Shown here: positions 35,250 through 45,006 of the stretch, piece by piece
Layout: each line of letters starts with the position of its first letter
Numbering within the stretch: position 1 is the first letter of the stretch
Source: Emcibacter nanhaiensis
GTDB taxonomy: Bacteria; Pseudomonadota; Alphaproteobacteria; Sphingomonadales; Emcibacteraceae
Reading direction: 5' to 3'
Length of the DNA: 64,000 nt
Assembly: GCF_006385175.1 (NCBI RefSeq)
Contig: NZ_VFIY01000005.1
Span: 565,501-629,500, forward strand
Position numbers and translations under genes: made by a program
Notes under the pieces: generated by a model
What the model saw: the letters and a program-made list of their open reading frames with translations, nothing else
What the model was told of the DNA's origin: nothing
The model's database searches: none

Positions 35250-35408
35250 TCACACAGATCGATTGTCAATCAGCAGTTTGGTTTCCAAGGCAAGCAGCAT
35301 GAGGCTGCCCACTGCCAGAATGATTTGATGTTTGTCGGCAATGCCCAGAACGGCGGCGGAAAGTCCGCCCAGTCCCAAGCCGAAAATAAGGCCATGTACG
35401 AGTTTCAT
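35250..35408 (-). CDS. Small membrane protein, paralogue B
   Basis: A 52-residue protein beginning MKLVHGLIFGLGLGGLSAAV, with a second helix IILAVGSLMLLALETKLL. ATG 35408 is preceded by CGGGGAAAATTC, similar to the paralogue's ribosome binding site; the longer frame beginning at 35486 lacks support. Its relation to the neighbour at 34876-35061 is discussed in findings. Unknown function. Confidence 0.6.
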   Translation of the reverse strand: MKLVHGLIFGLGLGGLSAAVLGIADKHQIILAVGSLMLLALETKLLIDNRSV

Positions 35409-35603
35409 GAATTTTCCCCGGTATTGAGTGTTATAGCGTCTCTTGTCTTTAGCGGCTGCCCTTGCCACATATAAGAGGCTACTCACGGATTATGTCCGCA
35501 GCATGTCGGAAATATGAAAAGATTCGGCTATTTTGTGGCAAGCAGACTTGTTAAGATGTCCCGCAAGGGATCAAAAAGAAGTTTAACCGGAGACCTGTTT
35601 CAA

Positions 35604-37472
35604 GTGAAAATCCGCCGCCTGTCCGAAAGTACCATCAATCGCATTGCCGCCGGTGAGGTTATCGAACGCCCGGCCAGCGCCGTCAAGGAACTGGTGGAAA
35701 ACGCGCTCGATGCCGGGGCCCGCAACATCGAGGTGGTCATGGCCCGGGGCGGGCGCGAGCTGATTTCCGTCACCGATGACGGCTGCGGCATGGACCGGGA
35801 GGAACTGGAGCTGGCGGTGGAACGCCACGCCACCAGCAAACTTCGGGAAGACGACCTGACCCACATCACCACCATGGGTTTTCGCGGCGAGGCCCTGCCG
35901 TCCATTGCGTCGGTGGCCCGCTTTTCCATGTCGAGCAGGCCACAAGGCAGCGACGAGGGCTGGCGACTCGAAATTGAAGGCGGCAAAAAAGCCAGCCTGC
36001 AGCCGGCGGCGCAGGGGTCCGGCACCCGGGTGGAGGTGCGCGATCTGTTTTTTGCCACCCCGGCCCGGCTCAAGTTCCTGAAAGCCGAACGCACCGAATT
36101 CTCCCATGCGCTGGATGTGGTGAAACGGCTGGCCATGGCCCATCCCGAGGTGGCCTTCTCCCTCAGCGACGGCGAGCGGAAAAGCTTCCAGGTGTCGGCC
36201 GCCCAGGGCGAGCTGCTGGACAGCCGCCTGCGCCGCCTGTCGGCCATCCTGGGCCACGAGTTTGCCGACAATTCGCTGTCCATCGAAGTGGAACGTGAAG
36301 GCATCCGGCTCAGCGGTTTTGCCGGCCTGCCCACCTTCAATCGCGGTAACGCCCAGCACCAGTATCTGTTCGTCAACGGCCGGCCGGTCAAGGACAAGCT
36401 GCTGACCGGGGCGGTGCGCGGCGCCTATATGGATTATCTCGCCCGTGACCGTCATCCGGTGCTGGCCCTGTTCCTCGAGGTGCCGCCGGAACTGGTCGAT
36501 GTCAATGTGCACCCGGCCAAGGCCGAAGTACGGTTTCAGGACAGCGGCCTGATCCGTGGCCTGATTGTCGGCAGTTTGCGCCGGGCACTGGAAGGGGCCG
36601 GTCACCGCTCCTCCACCACTGTCGCCGACCAGGCGCTGGGGGCGATGTGGCCGGAACTGTCAGAACCATCGCTCCGCCCTCATAGCGGTCAGCTTCAGGG
36701 CAACTACAGCCGGTATCGGTCAACGCCGTCCACTCCGTCCGGTTTTGCCGACCGGGCGGCGGACTTTCAGCGGCCGCTGGAAACGGGCAGGCAATTGGGC
36801 CTCGGCGAGCAGGAAGAGCAACCCTTTGCCCCGCCCATGGGCCGGTATGAAGCTGATCAGGTTCCACCCCCTCATGCGCCGGACCTGACCAAATATCCGC
36901 TTGGCGCCGCCCGGGGCCAGTTGCACGAAACCTATATCATCGCCCAGACTGAAACGGGCATCGTTCTGGTCGATCAGCATGCGGCCCACGAACGGCTGGT
37001 TTACGAGCGCATGAAAAAGAATATGGACACGACCGGGGTGCCGCGCCAGACCCTGCTGCTGCCGGAGGTGGTGGAACTGGACCAGGGTGCGGCGGAACGG
37101 CTGGCGGCCCGGGCCGAGGAACTGGCTGATCTTGGCCTGGTGCTGGAACCCTTCGGCGATGGGGCGGTAGTCGTGCGGGAAGCGCCGGCGCTGCTCGGCG
37201 ACACCGATATCAAGGGACTGGTGCGCGACCTGGCCGATGAACTGGCGGAACTGGACCAAGCCCTGTCGCTCAAGGAACGGCTGGAGGAGGTCTGCTCCAC
37301 CATGGCCTGTCACGGCAGCGTGCGGGCCGGGCGCCGGCTCACCACCGAGGAAATGAATGCCCTGCTCAGGGAAATGGAAGCCACCCCTCATTCCGGCCAG
37401 TGCAATCACGGCCGTCCCACCTATGTGGAGCTGAAACTGTCCGATGTGGAACGGCTGTTCGGCCGCCGCTAG
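35604..37472 (+). CDS. mutL: DNA mismatch repair protein MutL
   Basis: A protein of about 622 residues. The N-terminal GHKL ATPase has [26 protein letters not shown] and [13 protein letters not shown]. The C-terminal dimerisation domain has the endonuclease motif [12 protein letters not shown] (DQHA-x2-E-x4-E), plus [11 protein letters not shown] and HGRPTYVEL, so the protein is predicted to nick DNA itself, as in bacteria without MutH. I start at GTG 35604 (MKIRRLSES) because homology begins there; an upstream ATG at 35514 would add 30 unlike residues. Confidence 0.95.
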   Translation: MKIRRLSESTINRIAAGEVIERPASAVKELVENALDAGARNIEVVMARGGRELISVTDDGCGMDREELELAVERHATSKLREDDLTHITTMGFRGEALPSIASVARFSMSSRPQGSDEGWRLEIEGGKKASLQPAAQGSGTRVEVRDLFFATPARLKFLKAERTEFSHALDVVKRLAMAHPEVAFSLSDGERKSFQVSAAQGELLDSRLRRLSAILGHEFADNSLSIEVEREGIRLSGFAGLPTFNRGNAQHQYLFVNGRPVKDKLLTGAVRGAYMDYLARDRHPVLALFLEVPPELVDVNVHPAKAEVRFQDSGLIRGLIVGSLRRALEGAGHRSSTTVADQALGAMWPELSEPSLRPHSGQLQGNYSRYRSTPSTPSGFADRAADFQRPLETGRQLGLGEQEEQPFAPPMGRYEADQVPPPHAPDLTKYPLGAARGQLHETYIIAQTETGIVLVDQHAAHERLVYERMKKNMDTTGVPRQTLLLPEVVELDQGAAERLAARAEELADLGLVLEPFGDGAVVVREAPALLGDTDIKGLVRDLADELAELDQALSLKERLEEVCSTMACHGSVRAGRRLTTEEMNALLREMEATPHSGQCNHGRPTYVELKLSDVERLFGRR

Positions 37473-37651
37473 CCGTCTTCGCGAAACGCCGCCTCGATTT
37501 CCGGGATTGCCTGTTCCAATAATTCCACCACTGATGTCAGCCCGCCTTTCTGTGCTTCTTCGAGTAAAAACCTCAGGCAGTCCAGCGTATCCGCCCGGTC
37601 GCGGCGGACCATGGCCAGATATTCTTGCAGATCGAATTCCCCCTCGGACAT
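37469..37651 (-). CDS. Small acidic protein, unknown
   Basis: A short helical, acidic protein of about 60 residues ([20 protein letters not shown], then [19 protein letters not shown]). No membrane segment or signal. The start is uncertain: ATG 37651 and TTG 37666 are both in frame and neither has a good ribosome binding site. Its stop overlaps the convergent mutL stop by four bases. I do not recognise the family. Confidence 0.5.
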   Translation of the reverse strand: MSEGEFDLQEYLAMVRRDRADTLDCLRFLLEEAQKGGLTSVVELLEQAIPEIEAAFREDG

Positions 37652-37694
37652 CAGGGCAGAATACAACTATAAGTAGTATTTACAAAGAAATATT

Positions 37695-38246
37695 CTATTT
37701 AATGAATTTGAGGACGGTGATCTTGCTGTCGCCATAAGTGCGGGACATAAGCTCTTCGAAACCTTCCGGGAGGTCCGGCTGTTCATCTCCGGCACATTCG
37801 GTGACCAGGACACAGCCGTCGGCGAGGGCGTCTTTGGTCAGCAGATTATCGATAGTCGGCCAAATCAGGTTTTTATGATAGGGCGGATCCAGGAACACCA
37901 GGCCATAGGGATGGTCCGGCACGGGCAGGCGGATGGCGTCCATGCCGAGGCAACGGCACTGCTCTTCGGCCTTGAGCAGGGCGATATTTTCCTTCACCAG
38001 CAGGAGTGAGCGGCGATCCTTGTCGGCAAAGGTGACGTGAGCCGCACCCCGGGACAGGGCCTCCAGCCCGAGCGCGCCGGTGCCGGCAAAGGCGTCCAGC
38101 ACCTCGAGGCCGTCAAACTCCAGCCCGATACTGTTCTGCAGCAGGTTAAACAGGGTTTCCCGCATCCGGTCGGTGGTCGGCCGGATATGCTTGCCGGACG
38201 GGGCCTGCAGACGGCGGCCCTTGTATTTTCCGGCAATCAGCCTCAT
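37695..38246 (-). CDS. rsmD: 16S rRNA (guanine(966)-N2)-methyltransferase
   Basis: A 183-residue SAM-dependent methyltransferase acting on G966 of 16S rRNA in the small subunit. The N-terminus MRLIAGKYKGRRLQAPSG, the segment RPTTDRMRETLFNLL, the SAM loop DAFAGTGALGLEALSRGA and catalytic LDPPYHK are diagnostic. It overlaps the preceding pseudouridine synthase gene by four bases, a common operon pair. Confidence 0.96.
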   Translation of the reverse strand: MRLIAGKYKGRRLQAPSGKHIRPTTDRMRETLFNLLQNSIGLEFDGLEVLDAFAGTGALGLEALSRGAAHVTFADKDRRSLLLVKENIALLKAEEQCRCLGMDAIRLPVPDHPYGLVFLDPPYHKNLIWPTIDNLLTKDALADGCVLVTECAGDEQPDLPEGFEELMSRTYGDSKITVLKFIK

Positions 38247-39238
38247 GACCGGCGGGGGGACCTGGTTGAGGTGGAGCGGCTGGCGGCTCTGCCGCCGCCC
38301 CTGCGATCGCTGTTTCGACTATCGCTGCGGCCCTTGCTGCGCTCCGGTTTGTCGTCCGCCTTGCCGAGACGTTGCTTGCGCTCCCGGCGCGGGTTGGCCT
38401 TGCCGGCCGGTTTCGCCTTGGGTTTGGCCCAGCCCGCTTTCGGTTTCGCTCTGGGCTTCGGCGCCTCCGGCTCCGCCACCTTGATGCCGCGGGCTTCGAA
38501 GAACGGGCGGCACAACTGGTGCAGGGCGTCACGCTCCACTTCCACCACGGCGCCGCGTTCCAGCTTGCCGAGCTCAAACGGGCCGTAGCTGAGCCGGATC
38601 AAACGGGTGACCTGAAGGCCGGCATATTCCAGCAGCTTGCGCACTTCCCGGTTCTTGCCCTCGCGGATGCCGACGGTGAGCCAGAGGTTGGACTTTTCCT
38701 GTTCGCCGAGGTCCAGCTCCACTTCCCGGTAGACCACGCCGTCGATGGTGACGCCTTCGCGGATTTCCTCAACCTTCCTTTTCGACGGGCGACCGTGGGC
38801 GCGGACCTTGTAGGTCCTGAGCCAGCCGGTGTCCGGCAGCTCCATCCAGCGGCTCAGTTCGCCATCATTGGTAAGCAGGATCAGGCCTTCGGTATTGAGG
38901 TCGAGCCGGCCGACGGAAATCACCCGCGGCATATGGGCGGGCAGGGCCTCGAAGATGGTCGGCCGTCCCTCGGGGTCGTGATAGCTGGTCACCCGTCCTG
39001 GCGGCTTGTGATAGATCCACAGTCGGGCCGGTTCCGGTGCCTTGACCTTCATGCCGTCGACCGTGATGCCTTCGGTGGAGGTGATCAGGGTGGCGGGGGT
39101 GGTGATGACCTTGCCGTGCTGTTTGACCATGCCGGCCTCGATCATGCGCTCCACGGCCCGGCGTGATCCCACACCGGCCCGGGCCAGCAACTTGGCGATG
39201 CGTTCCCCTTTCGGGTTATTGTCTTTTTCTTCGGTCAT
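38243..39238 (-). CDS. rluB: Ribosomal large-subunit pseudouridine synthase, RluB/RsuA type
   Basis: A 331-residue enzyme with an N-terminal S4 RNA-binding domain (RIAKLLARAGVGSRRAVERMI) and a catalytic domain with VGRLDLNTEGLILLTNDGEL, whose Asp is the nucleophile. The C-terminal tail from about residue 255 is a basic, Lys/Arg/Ala/Pro-rich, probably disordered extension (KPRAKPKAGWAKPKAKPAGK and following). That extension is typical of alphaproteobacterial members and likely binds RNA. It may be RluB or RsuA-like; the longer size favours RluB. Confidence 0.92.
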   Translation of the reverse strand: MTEEKDNNPKGERIAKLLARAGVGSRRAVERMIEAGMVKQHGKVITTPATLITSTEGITVDGMKVKAPEPARLWIYHKPPGRVTSYHDPEGRPTIFEALPAHMPRVISVGRLDLNTEGLILLTNDGELSRWMELPDTGWLRTYKVRAHGRPSKRKVEEIREGVTIDGVVYREVELDLGEQEKSNLWLTVGIREGKNREVRKLLEYAGLQVTRLIRLSYGPFELGKLERGAVVEVERDALHQLCRPFFEARGIKVAEPEAPKPRAKPKAGWAKPKAKPAGKANPRRERKQRLGKADDKPERSKGRSDSRNSDRRGGGRAASRSTSTRSPRRS

Positions 39239-39346
39239 ATCCCTGTTCCTTCAACAAGCGCGCACCATAGACCTGTTGCGGAAAAAATCAACGTAATCCT
39301 TTGGGCAGTCAGTAGATTGGGCCGGTTTCAGCTTGACCTTTATAGC

Positions 39347-39820
39347 ATGAAACCGCACTCTGCCCCCATGATGTTGTCACCCCATATGAAACGGGCGCTG
39401 GAGCTTGCCGCCGAAGCCGCCGATCAGGGCGAAGTTCCGGTCGGGGCGGTGATCGTGCACGGTCCCACCGACCGGGTGCTGGCGGAAGCCCATAACCGGG
39501 TGCTGCTGGACAAGGACCCGTCCGCCCATGCAGAGCTGCTGGCCATCCGCCAGGCCTGCAAGGTGCTGGACAGCGAACGGTTGATCGACTGCGACCTTTA
39601 CGTGACGCTGGAACCCTGTCCCATGTGCGCCCAGGCTATCAGCTTCGCCCGCATCCGCCGGCTCTATTACGGCGCCTCCGATCCCAAGGGCGGCGGCGTC
39701 GAGCATGGCCCCAGGATATTCTCTTCCTCCAGCTGCCATCACAAGCCGGAAATCTATGGCGGCCCCGGCGGCGAACAGGCCGGGGAGTTGCTCCGGGAAT
39801 TTTTCCGCGGCCGTCGTTAG
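39347..39820 (+). CDS. tadA: tRNA-specific adenosine deaminase
   Basis: A cytidine-deaminase fold enzyme of about 157 residues that converts A34 to inosine in tRNA-Arg. Zinc site: SAHAELLAI (His and catalytic Glu) and EPCPMCAQAI (two Cys). ATG 39347 is preferred over TTG 39317; ATG 39368 is also possible. Divergent from rluB. Confidence 0.92.
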   Translation: MKPHSAPMMLSPHMKRALELAAEAADQGEVPVGAVIVHGPTDRVLAEAHNRVLLDKDPSAHAELLAIRQACKVLDSERLIDCDLYVTLEPCPMCAQAISFARIRRLYYGASDPKGGGVEHGPRIFSSSSCHHKPEIYGGPGGEQAGELLREFFRGRR

Positions 39821-39881
39821 TTCTCTTATGGCGTTAATTTCCCTGTTTTGCTTTTTGCCGCAAAGCGGGTAAACTCATGAA

Positions 39882-41192
39882 ATGGAAGAATTAAAAACAA
39901 AGGGGCAGGACCTCCTGCAGAATATTCTCGTCTGGCTACAGGATGTGGTTCTTACCTATGACAGCCTGTTCCAGCTTGGCGCCGTCTTTATTCTCCTGCT
40001 GCTCAGTTCCGGCATCGTCTTCTGGCTCAAGCCGGCGATGAAAAAACTGTTCGGCGAGCGCCAGACCTTCCGCAAGCTCGAAGTTCTTTACATCAATCCC
40101 ATGTATCTGCCGGTGATCTGGCTGATCCTGCTGGAAATGGCCGATACCGTCATGCAGCTGCAAGAATTTCCCACCGGCATTATGCGGATTGCCATCAGCC
40201 TGCTCTCGGCCTGGATCGTCATCCGGCTGGCGACCAACCTGATCAAGACCCGGGAAATCGCCCGCCTGGTGCGGGTGCTGGTCTGGGTCCTGGTGGCCCT
40301 CAATGTGGTCGGCTGGCTCGACCCGGGGATGGAGCTTCTGGACAAGGCCCGGTTCAAGATCGGCGAATATGAGGTCAGTGTGCTCGGCATGATCACCGGG
40401 GTGCTGACCCTGCTGGTACTGGTCTGGGTCGGTAACCTGCTGGCCGGCCTGATGGAAAGCTGGCTCAAGAAAGTGCCGACGGTGACGCCGTCGGCGCGGG
40501 TGTTGCTGAGCAAACTGTCGCGTATCGTGCTGGTGGTGGTGGCCTTCCTGATCGCCCTGTCCAGCGTCGGTATTGACCTCACCGCCTTTGCCGTGCTCGG
40601 CGGTGCCATCGGTGTGGGTGTCGGTTTCGGTCTGCAGAAAGTGGTTTCCAACTTCATCTCCGGCGTGATCCTGCTGCTCGACCGTTCCATCAAGCCCGGC
40701 GATGTGATCGAGGTCTCCGGTACTTACGGCCGCATCGATAAGCTGGCGGCCCGCTATACCTCGGTGATCGCCCGCGACGGCCGCGAGTTCCTGGTGCCGA
40801 ACGAGGATATGATCACCCAGCCGGTGATCAACTGGACCTACACCAACAAGGAGGTGCGCCGTCATCTGCCGGTGGGGATCTCCTATGGCTCCGATGTGGA
40901 CCGGGCCATCGAAATCCTGATTGAGGCGGCGGACGAGACGCCGCGGGTGCTTGCAACTCCGGCCCCGCGGGTGCTGATCAAGGGCTTCGGCGACAGTTCC
41001 ATCGATCTCGAGCTCCGGGCCTGGATTGCCGACAGTGAACAGGGGGTCAGCAATGTGGCGAGCGAGGTCTATTACCTGATCTGGAAAAAGTTTCAGGAGG
41101 ACGACAGCGTTGAAATGCCGTTCCCGCAACGGGACGTGCATATAGTGTCCGACGTGCGGATGAAGGAAATCGAGGGACCGGCGGAGAGCTGA
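39882..41192 (+). CDS. MscS-family mechanosensitive ion channel
   Basis: A 436-residue channel with five or six transmembrane helices. The pore-lining helix and following beta domain are clear: FAVLGGAIGVGVGFGLQKVV and NFISGVILLLDRSIKPGDVIEV, then YGRIDKLAARYTSVI and LVPNEDMITQPVINW. It would release solutes on hypo-osmotic shock. The size is between MscS (286) and MscM/MscK; N-terminal helices are additional. Confidence 0.93.
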   Translation: MEELKTKGQDLLQNILVWLQDVVLTYDSLFQLGAVFILLLLSSGIVFWLKPAMKKLFGERQTFRKLEVLYINPMYLPVIWLILLEMADTVMQLQEFPTGIMRIAISLLSAWIVIRLATNLIKTREIARLVRVLVWVLVALNVVGWLDPGMELLDKARFKIGEYEVSVLGMITGVLTLLVLVWVGNLLAGLMESWLKKVPTVTPSARVLLSKLSRIVLVVVAFLIALSSVGIDLTAFAVLGGAIGVGVGFGLQKVVSNFISGVILLLDRSIKPGDVIEVSGTYGRIDKLAARYTSVIARDGREFLVPNEDMITQPVINWTYTNKEVRRHLPVGISYGSDVDRAIEILIEAADETPRVLATPAPRVLIKGFGDSSIDLELRAWIADSEQGVSNVASEVYYLIWKKFQEDDSVEMPFPQRDVHIVSDVRMKEIEGPAES

Positions 41193-41214
41193 TCCAATCT
41201 TTGGGGGTAAGATA

Positions 41215-42303
41215 ATGCGGCGTTATATTCTAATTTTATTTCTGATTATACAGGTCATCCCAGTTCTCGCCTATGCGGTCGACCGGGATAAAGAACAGGA
41301 ATTTCTGGAAGCGTTGTCAGAATACAATAAAGCATGGGAGACATCTCGGGATAAGGAAGCCTACGATCATGCAAAACGTGCCTATATATTGAGTCAAGAG
41401 CTCTATGATGAAGGCAGTAAACAGCAATTTTATGCGACAAAAAACTTTGCTATGGCCAGGGGGCGTCTTGGCGATAGAGAGGCCTTGGGATCATTTTACG
41501 AGGCTCTGGGTGATGCACAGGGACTCTTTGAAGAGAATTCTCCCGAGATGTTAGATGTATATGTCGGGTTGGGGAAAAGTAGTCTTTCCGTATTTGATCT
41601 CAAAAAAGCGAGAAAATATCTGGGAAAAGCTGAGGACGTATTTAAGAAATATTTCCCCAAGAATCTGGCCGTAGAAGCAGAAATTTTGACGGCTACTTCT
41701 TCAATTGACATTTTTCGTAGAAAATATCGCTCAGCTGGAAAGAAATATGAACGACTGCTTGATATTCATCTCCAGTTATATGGGGACGAGCATCTGGTAA
41801 CAGCTCTTTTTTATCAGAAGATTGCCGGTTTTTATGATAGCAGGGGAAAAATACACGAAGCACTGGAGTTTCGTCAAAAGGCGCATTCGATATTGATGGC
41901 GAAGTTGCCTGAGGATAGTGCTGAAATCCGGGCAAGCCATATCGGGCTTCTTGCCTCTTACGATGGTCTTAGAAATGAAAAAGAGGCATTGAAACATTGT
42001 CTGGAAATTTCCCGATTAAGCGACGATATCACTGAAACACAGATGCTCCCGGTCCTTGCAGTGGCACCAAAGAAAGACTTCCACCTTCCTGCAAGTAAGG
42101 CCGAGGTTAGTGTCGTTATTGAGTTTACTGCCGGGGCCGATTGCAGGGTTCACGACGCCAGAATTGCTGAAGGGAACAGGGCCTTTGGCAAAGCAGCCGT
42201 AAAAGCGGTGGAAAAAATGCGGTTTCCTCCGCGACTGGTAGATGGAAAGCCTGTTTCAACACCGGGTCTACGGCATGAAATGACTTTCACACGGGTGAAT
42301 TAG
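41215..42303 (+). CDS. Exported TPR protein with degenerate TonB C-terminal domain
   Basis: A 362-residue protein with a signal peptide (about 1-20, ending AYAV), TPR-like repeats (for example LFYQKIAGFYDSRGKIHEAL) and a C-terminal region resembling TonB (VVIEFTAGADCRVHDARIAE, then AVKAVEKMRFPPRLVDGKPV). The Pro-x-Tyr-Pro segment that opens the TonB domain in its downstream paralogue is missing. It shares its N-terminal half pattern (EALSEYNKAWETSRDKEAYD) with the gene at 42377. Base composition is noticeably AT-richer than its neighbours. Confidence 0.78.
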   Translation: MRRYILILFLIIQVIPVLAYAVDRDKEQEFLEALSEYNKAWETSRDKEAYDHAKRAYILSQELYDEGSKQQFYATKNFAMARGRLGDREALGSFYEALGDAQGLFEENSPEMLDVYVGLGKSSLSVFDLKKARKYLGKAEDVFKKYFPKNLAVEAEILTATSSIDIFRRKYRSAGKKYERLLDIHLQLYGDEHLVTALFYQKIAGFYDSRGKIHEALEFRQKAHSILMAKLPEDSAEIRASHIGLLASYDGLRNEKEALKHCLEISRLSDDITETQMLPVLAVAPKKDFHLPASKAEVSVVIEFTAGADCRVHDARIAEGNRAFGKAAVKAVEKMRFPPRLVDGKPVSTPGLRHEMTFTRVN

Positions 42304-42376
42304 TACTGAAAACAGGTTGTATAAAATCGGATTGGAAAACTGAAACAGGAATAATAGAGATAATTCGGGGGATGTT

Positions 42377-43471
42377 ATGAAAACTTTTTTAAAAGCGTTG
42401 ATGGTAATAGTTAGTTTATCTTCTACAGGCCATGCAGGGTCTACGGAGAAAGACGGCAAGGCCGAGTTTATCGAGGCCTTGAAGGGATTTAAAAAAGCCT
42501 GGGCCGCGGAAGACAGGGAAGCGGCGTTTGATTTTGCCGAAAGAGCTTATGACCTCAGCCAAGAACTATACGGGGAGGGGACGAAATATCAATATTTCGC
42601 CACCAAGCAATTCGCCATGGCGCAAGATCGCCATGGTCACCGGGATGAAGCCATCAAGTTTTATCTGGAAGCCCTGGAGGATGGTGAACAGATCTATGAT
42701 GTGAATGGTCCGGAACTGTTTGATATCTATTTCGCTCTCTCAGCGCTTTACTCAAGTTCACATGAGCATGCTTCTGCGGAAAAATATCTCTCCCGGGCCG
42801 AAAAGGTTTACGAAGAATCCTTCCCCGATGACCTTCTGGTTAAAGCAGATATTCTGAATCTAAGGGCGAAAGCCTATTTTTATGAGGGCAAAGCCAAAGC
42901 CGCTGAAAAGAACTATCTGCAGGTTCATGATATCTATGAAAAAGAATATGGGAAGGATCACCCCCAGACCTACATGCCTTATTTCTTTCTTGCCAAGATT
43001 CATATGGCCAGGAAAGATTACGATAAAGCCCGTGAGCTCCTTGAACCGGCGAATGAGGTGTTCCGGAAGACTCTGCCGCCCCGGAATACTGTGTTGATGG
43101 CCAGCCATGCTTTTCTTGTGGAAATATACGAAAAACTGGAACAACCTGACAAAGCAACGGAGCATTGTGTCGCGATTGCAGAGGCTAAACCAAATGACAC
43201 CGTGGATTCCTACAAGCCAATATTCAGAGGCGTGCCAGCGTATCCAGTAAATATGGCAAGAAGTGGTAGGGAAGGATATGTGATTCTTGAATTCACCATT
43301 GATGAAGCCGGTATGGTCAAGGACATCAGGGTGTTGGAGGGGGCAAAGGGATTTAAGAAAGCAGCTGTCGAATCAGCAAAGCGATGGCGTTTTGCTCCTG
43401 CCATAAAGGATGGCAAACCGGTTGCCACGCATATTGTAAATCACAAAATTACATTTGAATTGGTCCGCTAG
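42377..43471 (+). CDS. Exported TPR protein with TonB C-terminal domain
   Basis: A 364-residue paralogue of the previous gene: signal peptide (about 1-20), the same FIEALKGFKKAWAAEDREAA start, TPR units (SALYSSSHEHASAEKYLSRA; YFFLAKIHMARKDYDKAREL) and an intact TonB C-terminal domain with GVPAYPVNMARSGREGYVIL and RWRFAPAIKDGKPVATHIVN. TonB-C domains on TPR proteins lack the N-terminal anchor of true TonB, so energy transduction is unlikely; a binding role is more plausible. ATG 42377 follows GGGGGA. The last four bases overlap the convergent gene at 43468. Confidence 0.8.
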   Translation: MKTFLKALMVIVSLSSTGHAGSTEKDGKAEFIEALKGFKKAWAAEDREAAFDFAERAYDLSQELYGEGTKYQYFATKQFAMAQDRHGHRDEAIKFYLEALEDGEQIYDVNGPELFDIYFALSALYSSSHEHASAEKYLSRAEKVYEESFPDDLLVKADILNLRAKAYFYEGKAKAAEKNYLQVHDIYEKEYGKDHPQTYMPYFFLAKIHMARKDYDKARELLEPANEVFRKTLPPRNTVLMASHAFLVEIYEKLEQPDKATEHCVAIAEAKPNDTVDSYKPIFRGVPAYPVNMARSGREGYVILEFTIDEAGMVKDIRVLEGAKGFKKAAVESAKRWRFAPAIKDGKPVATHIVNHKITFELVR

Positions 43472-43701
43472 GACTTGTCCTTCTTCATTTCCTGGAACAG
43501 GGTGGTGAGGAAGGTCTTCAGGTTGCCGAGCCGGTTCTGGGCCTCGTCCATATGTTCCTCGAGATGTTCCACTTCCTCATGCTGGGAGCGCAGCTCACGT
43601 TCCTTGAGCTCCTCTTTCATCAGCACGAGCATCTCTTCAGTGTCGGAGATCAGCTTTTTCAGCTTCTTGTTGGACAGTTTTGAAATGTCTGTGTCTTCCA
43701 T
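43468..43701 (-). CDS. Small coiled-coil protein
   Basis: A protein of 77 residues, almost entirely Glu/Lys/Leu-rich helix (KKLKKLISDTEEMLVLMKEE, then EEVEHLEEHMDEAQNRLGNL), predicted to form a coiled coil. ATG 43701 with AGGGA eight bases upstream is preferred to ATG 43710. It lies 12 bases after the Na/Pi transporter gene in the same direction and may be cotranscribed. Not recognised. Confidence 0.6.
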   Translation of the reverse strand: MEDTDISKLSNKKLKKLISDTEEMLVLMKEELKERELRSQHEEVEHLEEHMDEAQNRLGNLKTFLTTLFQEMKKDKS

Positions 43702-43713
43702 GGTGATCATTCC

Positions 43714-44871
43714 CTAGCTGAAGGCCCTGTAAAGAAGAACCATAAGTCCGGGGGCCATAAAAAACACCCCGAGCAGATAGACTATCGCATAGATTTTGCG
43801 TTCTGTGGAGACCTTGGCCAGCCACATGGCCCCGGCCATGGGCAGCTGCCGGAGCGGTTTGAGGCCGAAGATCAGCAGTACGGCGGCAATATTGAAGCAA
43901 AGATGGACCATCGCCACCTGCAGGGCGAGCACCGCCGTCGGCCCGCTGACCCCGGTGGCGGCGAGGAGGGCGGTGATGGTGGTGCCGATATTGGCGCCAA
44001 GGGTAAAGGGATAAATCTGCTTGAGCCGGAACACGCCGCTGCCGGCCAGCGGTACCATCAGGCTGGTGGTGGTCGAGGAAGACTGCACCAGCACGGTGAC
44101 GATGGCGCCGGAGGTGATGCCGGTCAGCGGGCCCTTGCCGATGGCGCTGTGCATGATCTGTTTGGCCCGGCCGACCATCAGTTTTTTGAGCAACCGGCCG
44201 ATCCAGGTGATGGAAATAAAGATGACCGCCACGCCGAAGACAATCAGGATGATGCTGCCGGCCTCGGCGGAAATCATATGGGCGAGGTCTTTGAACTCAT
44301 TGATCAGCGGCTTGGTGGCCGGCTTGATGAAATTGAGGCCCTTGACGCTCATGTTCTCGCCGCCGACCAGGTGGGAGGACAGCCAGCCGCCGATTTTTTC
44401 CAGAAAGCCGAACATGATTTCCAAAGGCAGGAAGACGATGACCGCCATGACATTGAAAAAGTCATGCACGGTGGCGGCGGCGAAGGCCCGGCGAAATTCC
44501 TTTTTCTTCCGCACATGGCCCAGACTGACGATGGTATTGGTGATGGTGGTGCCGATATTGGCGCCCATGACCATGGGAATGGCGGTGCCCACCGGCAGGC
44601 CGCCGGCCACCAGGCCGACGATGATGGACGTGACGGTCGAGGACGACTGGATCATGGCGGTGGCGATCACACCGATGATCAGGCCCATGAAGGGATTGGT
44701 GGCGAATTCAAACAGCTCTTCGGCGTGGCCCTTGGTGGCGCCCTTGAAGCCGGCGCCGATCATGCCAACGGCACAAATCAGCAGATAGACCAGGAATATG
44801 ACGAAACACCATTGTAAGATTGTCTGCCAGAGTTGTTTCTGGTCTTCCCCCGCCGCCGTGATATCGGTCAT
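43714..44871 (-). CDS. Na/Pi cotransporter family protein
   Basis: A 385-residue NptA/PNaS-type transporter importing phosphate with Na+. Two inverted halves each contain the family motifs: QSSSTVTSIIVGL with MGANIGTTITNT, and QSSSTTTSLMVPL with LGANIGTTITAL. No C-terminal PhoU domain is present. I start at ATG 44871, five bases after GAGGGAC; TTG 44883 is less likely. Phosphate supply may connect it to the alkaline phosphatase elsewhere in the window. Confidence 0.92.
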   Translation of the reverse strand: MTDITAAGEDQKQLWQTILQWCFVIFLVYLLICAVGMIGAGFKGATKGHAEELFEFATNPFMGLIIGVIATAMIQSSSTVTSIIVGLVAGGLPVGTAIPMVMGANIGTTITNTIVSLGHVRKKKEFRRAFAAATVHDFFNVMAVIVFLPLEIMFGFLEKIGGWLSSHLVGGENMSVKGLNFIKPATKPLINEFKDLAHMISAEAGSIILIVFGVAVIFISITWIGRLLKKLMVGRAKQIMHSAIGKGPLTGITSGAIVTVLVQSSSTTTSLMVPLAGSGVFRLKQIYPFTLGANIGTTITALLAATGVSGPTAVLALQVAMVHLCFNIAAVLLIFGLKPLRQLPMAGAMWLAKVSTERKIYAIVYLLGVFFMAPGLMVLLYRAFS

Positions 44872-45006
44872 GCCGTCCCTCAACTAAAGAATCACCTTGT
44901 TGGCCGGCATGATTCCACGGCTGTCATGTCAATGCAATAAAAGTGTCACAAAAGTTGAGGACGCTTGATATCTGCTTAAAATTAACTATTTATAAAGAAA
45001 ATAGTG

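Noticed and set aside
35514-35603. N-terminal extension of MutL from ATG 35514
   Set aside because: The 30 extra residues have no counterpart in MutL; homology begins at GTG 35604.
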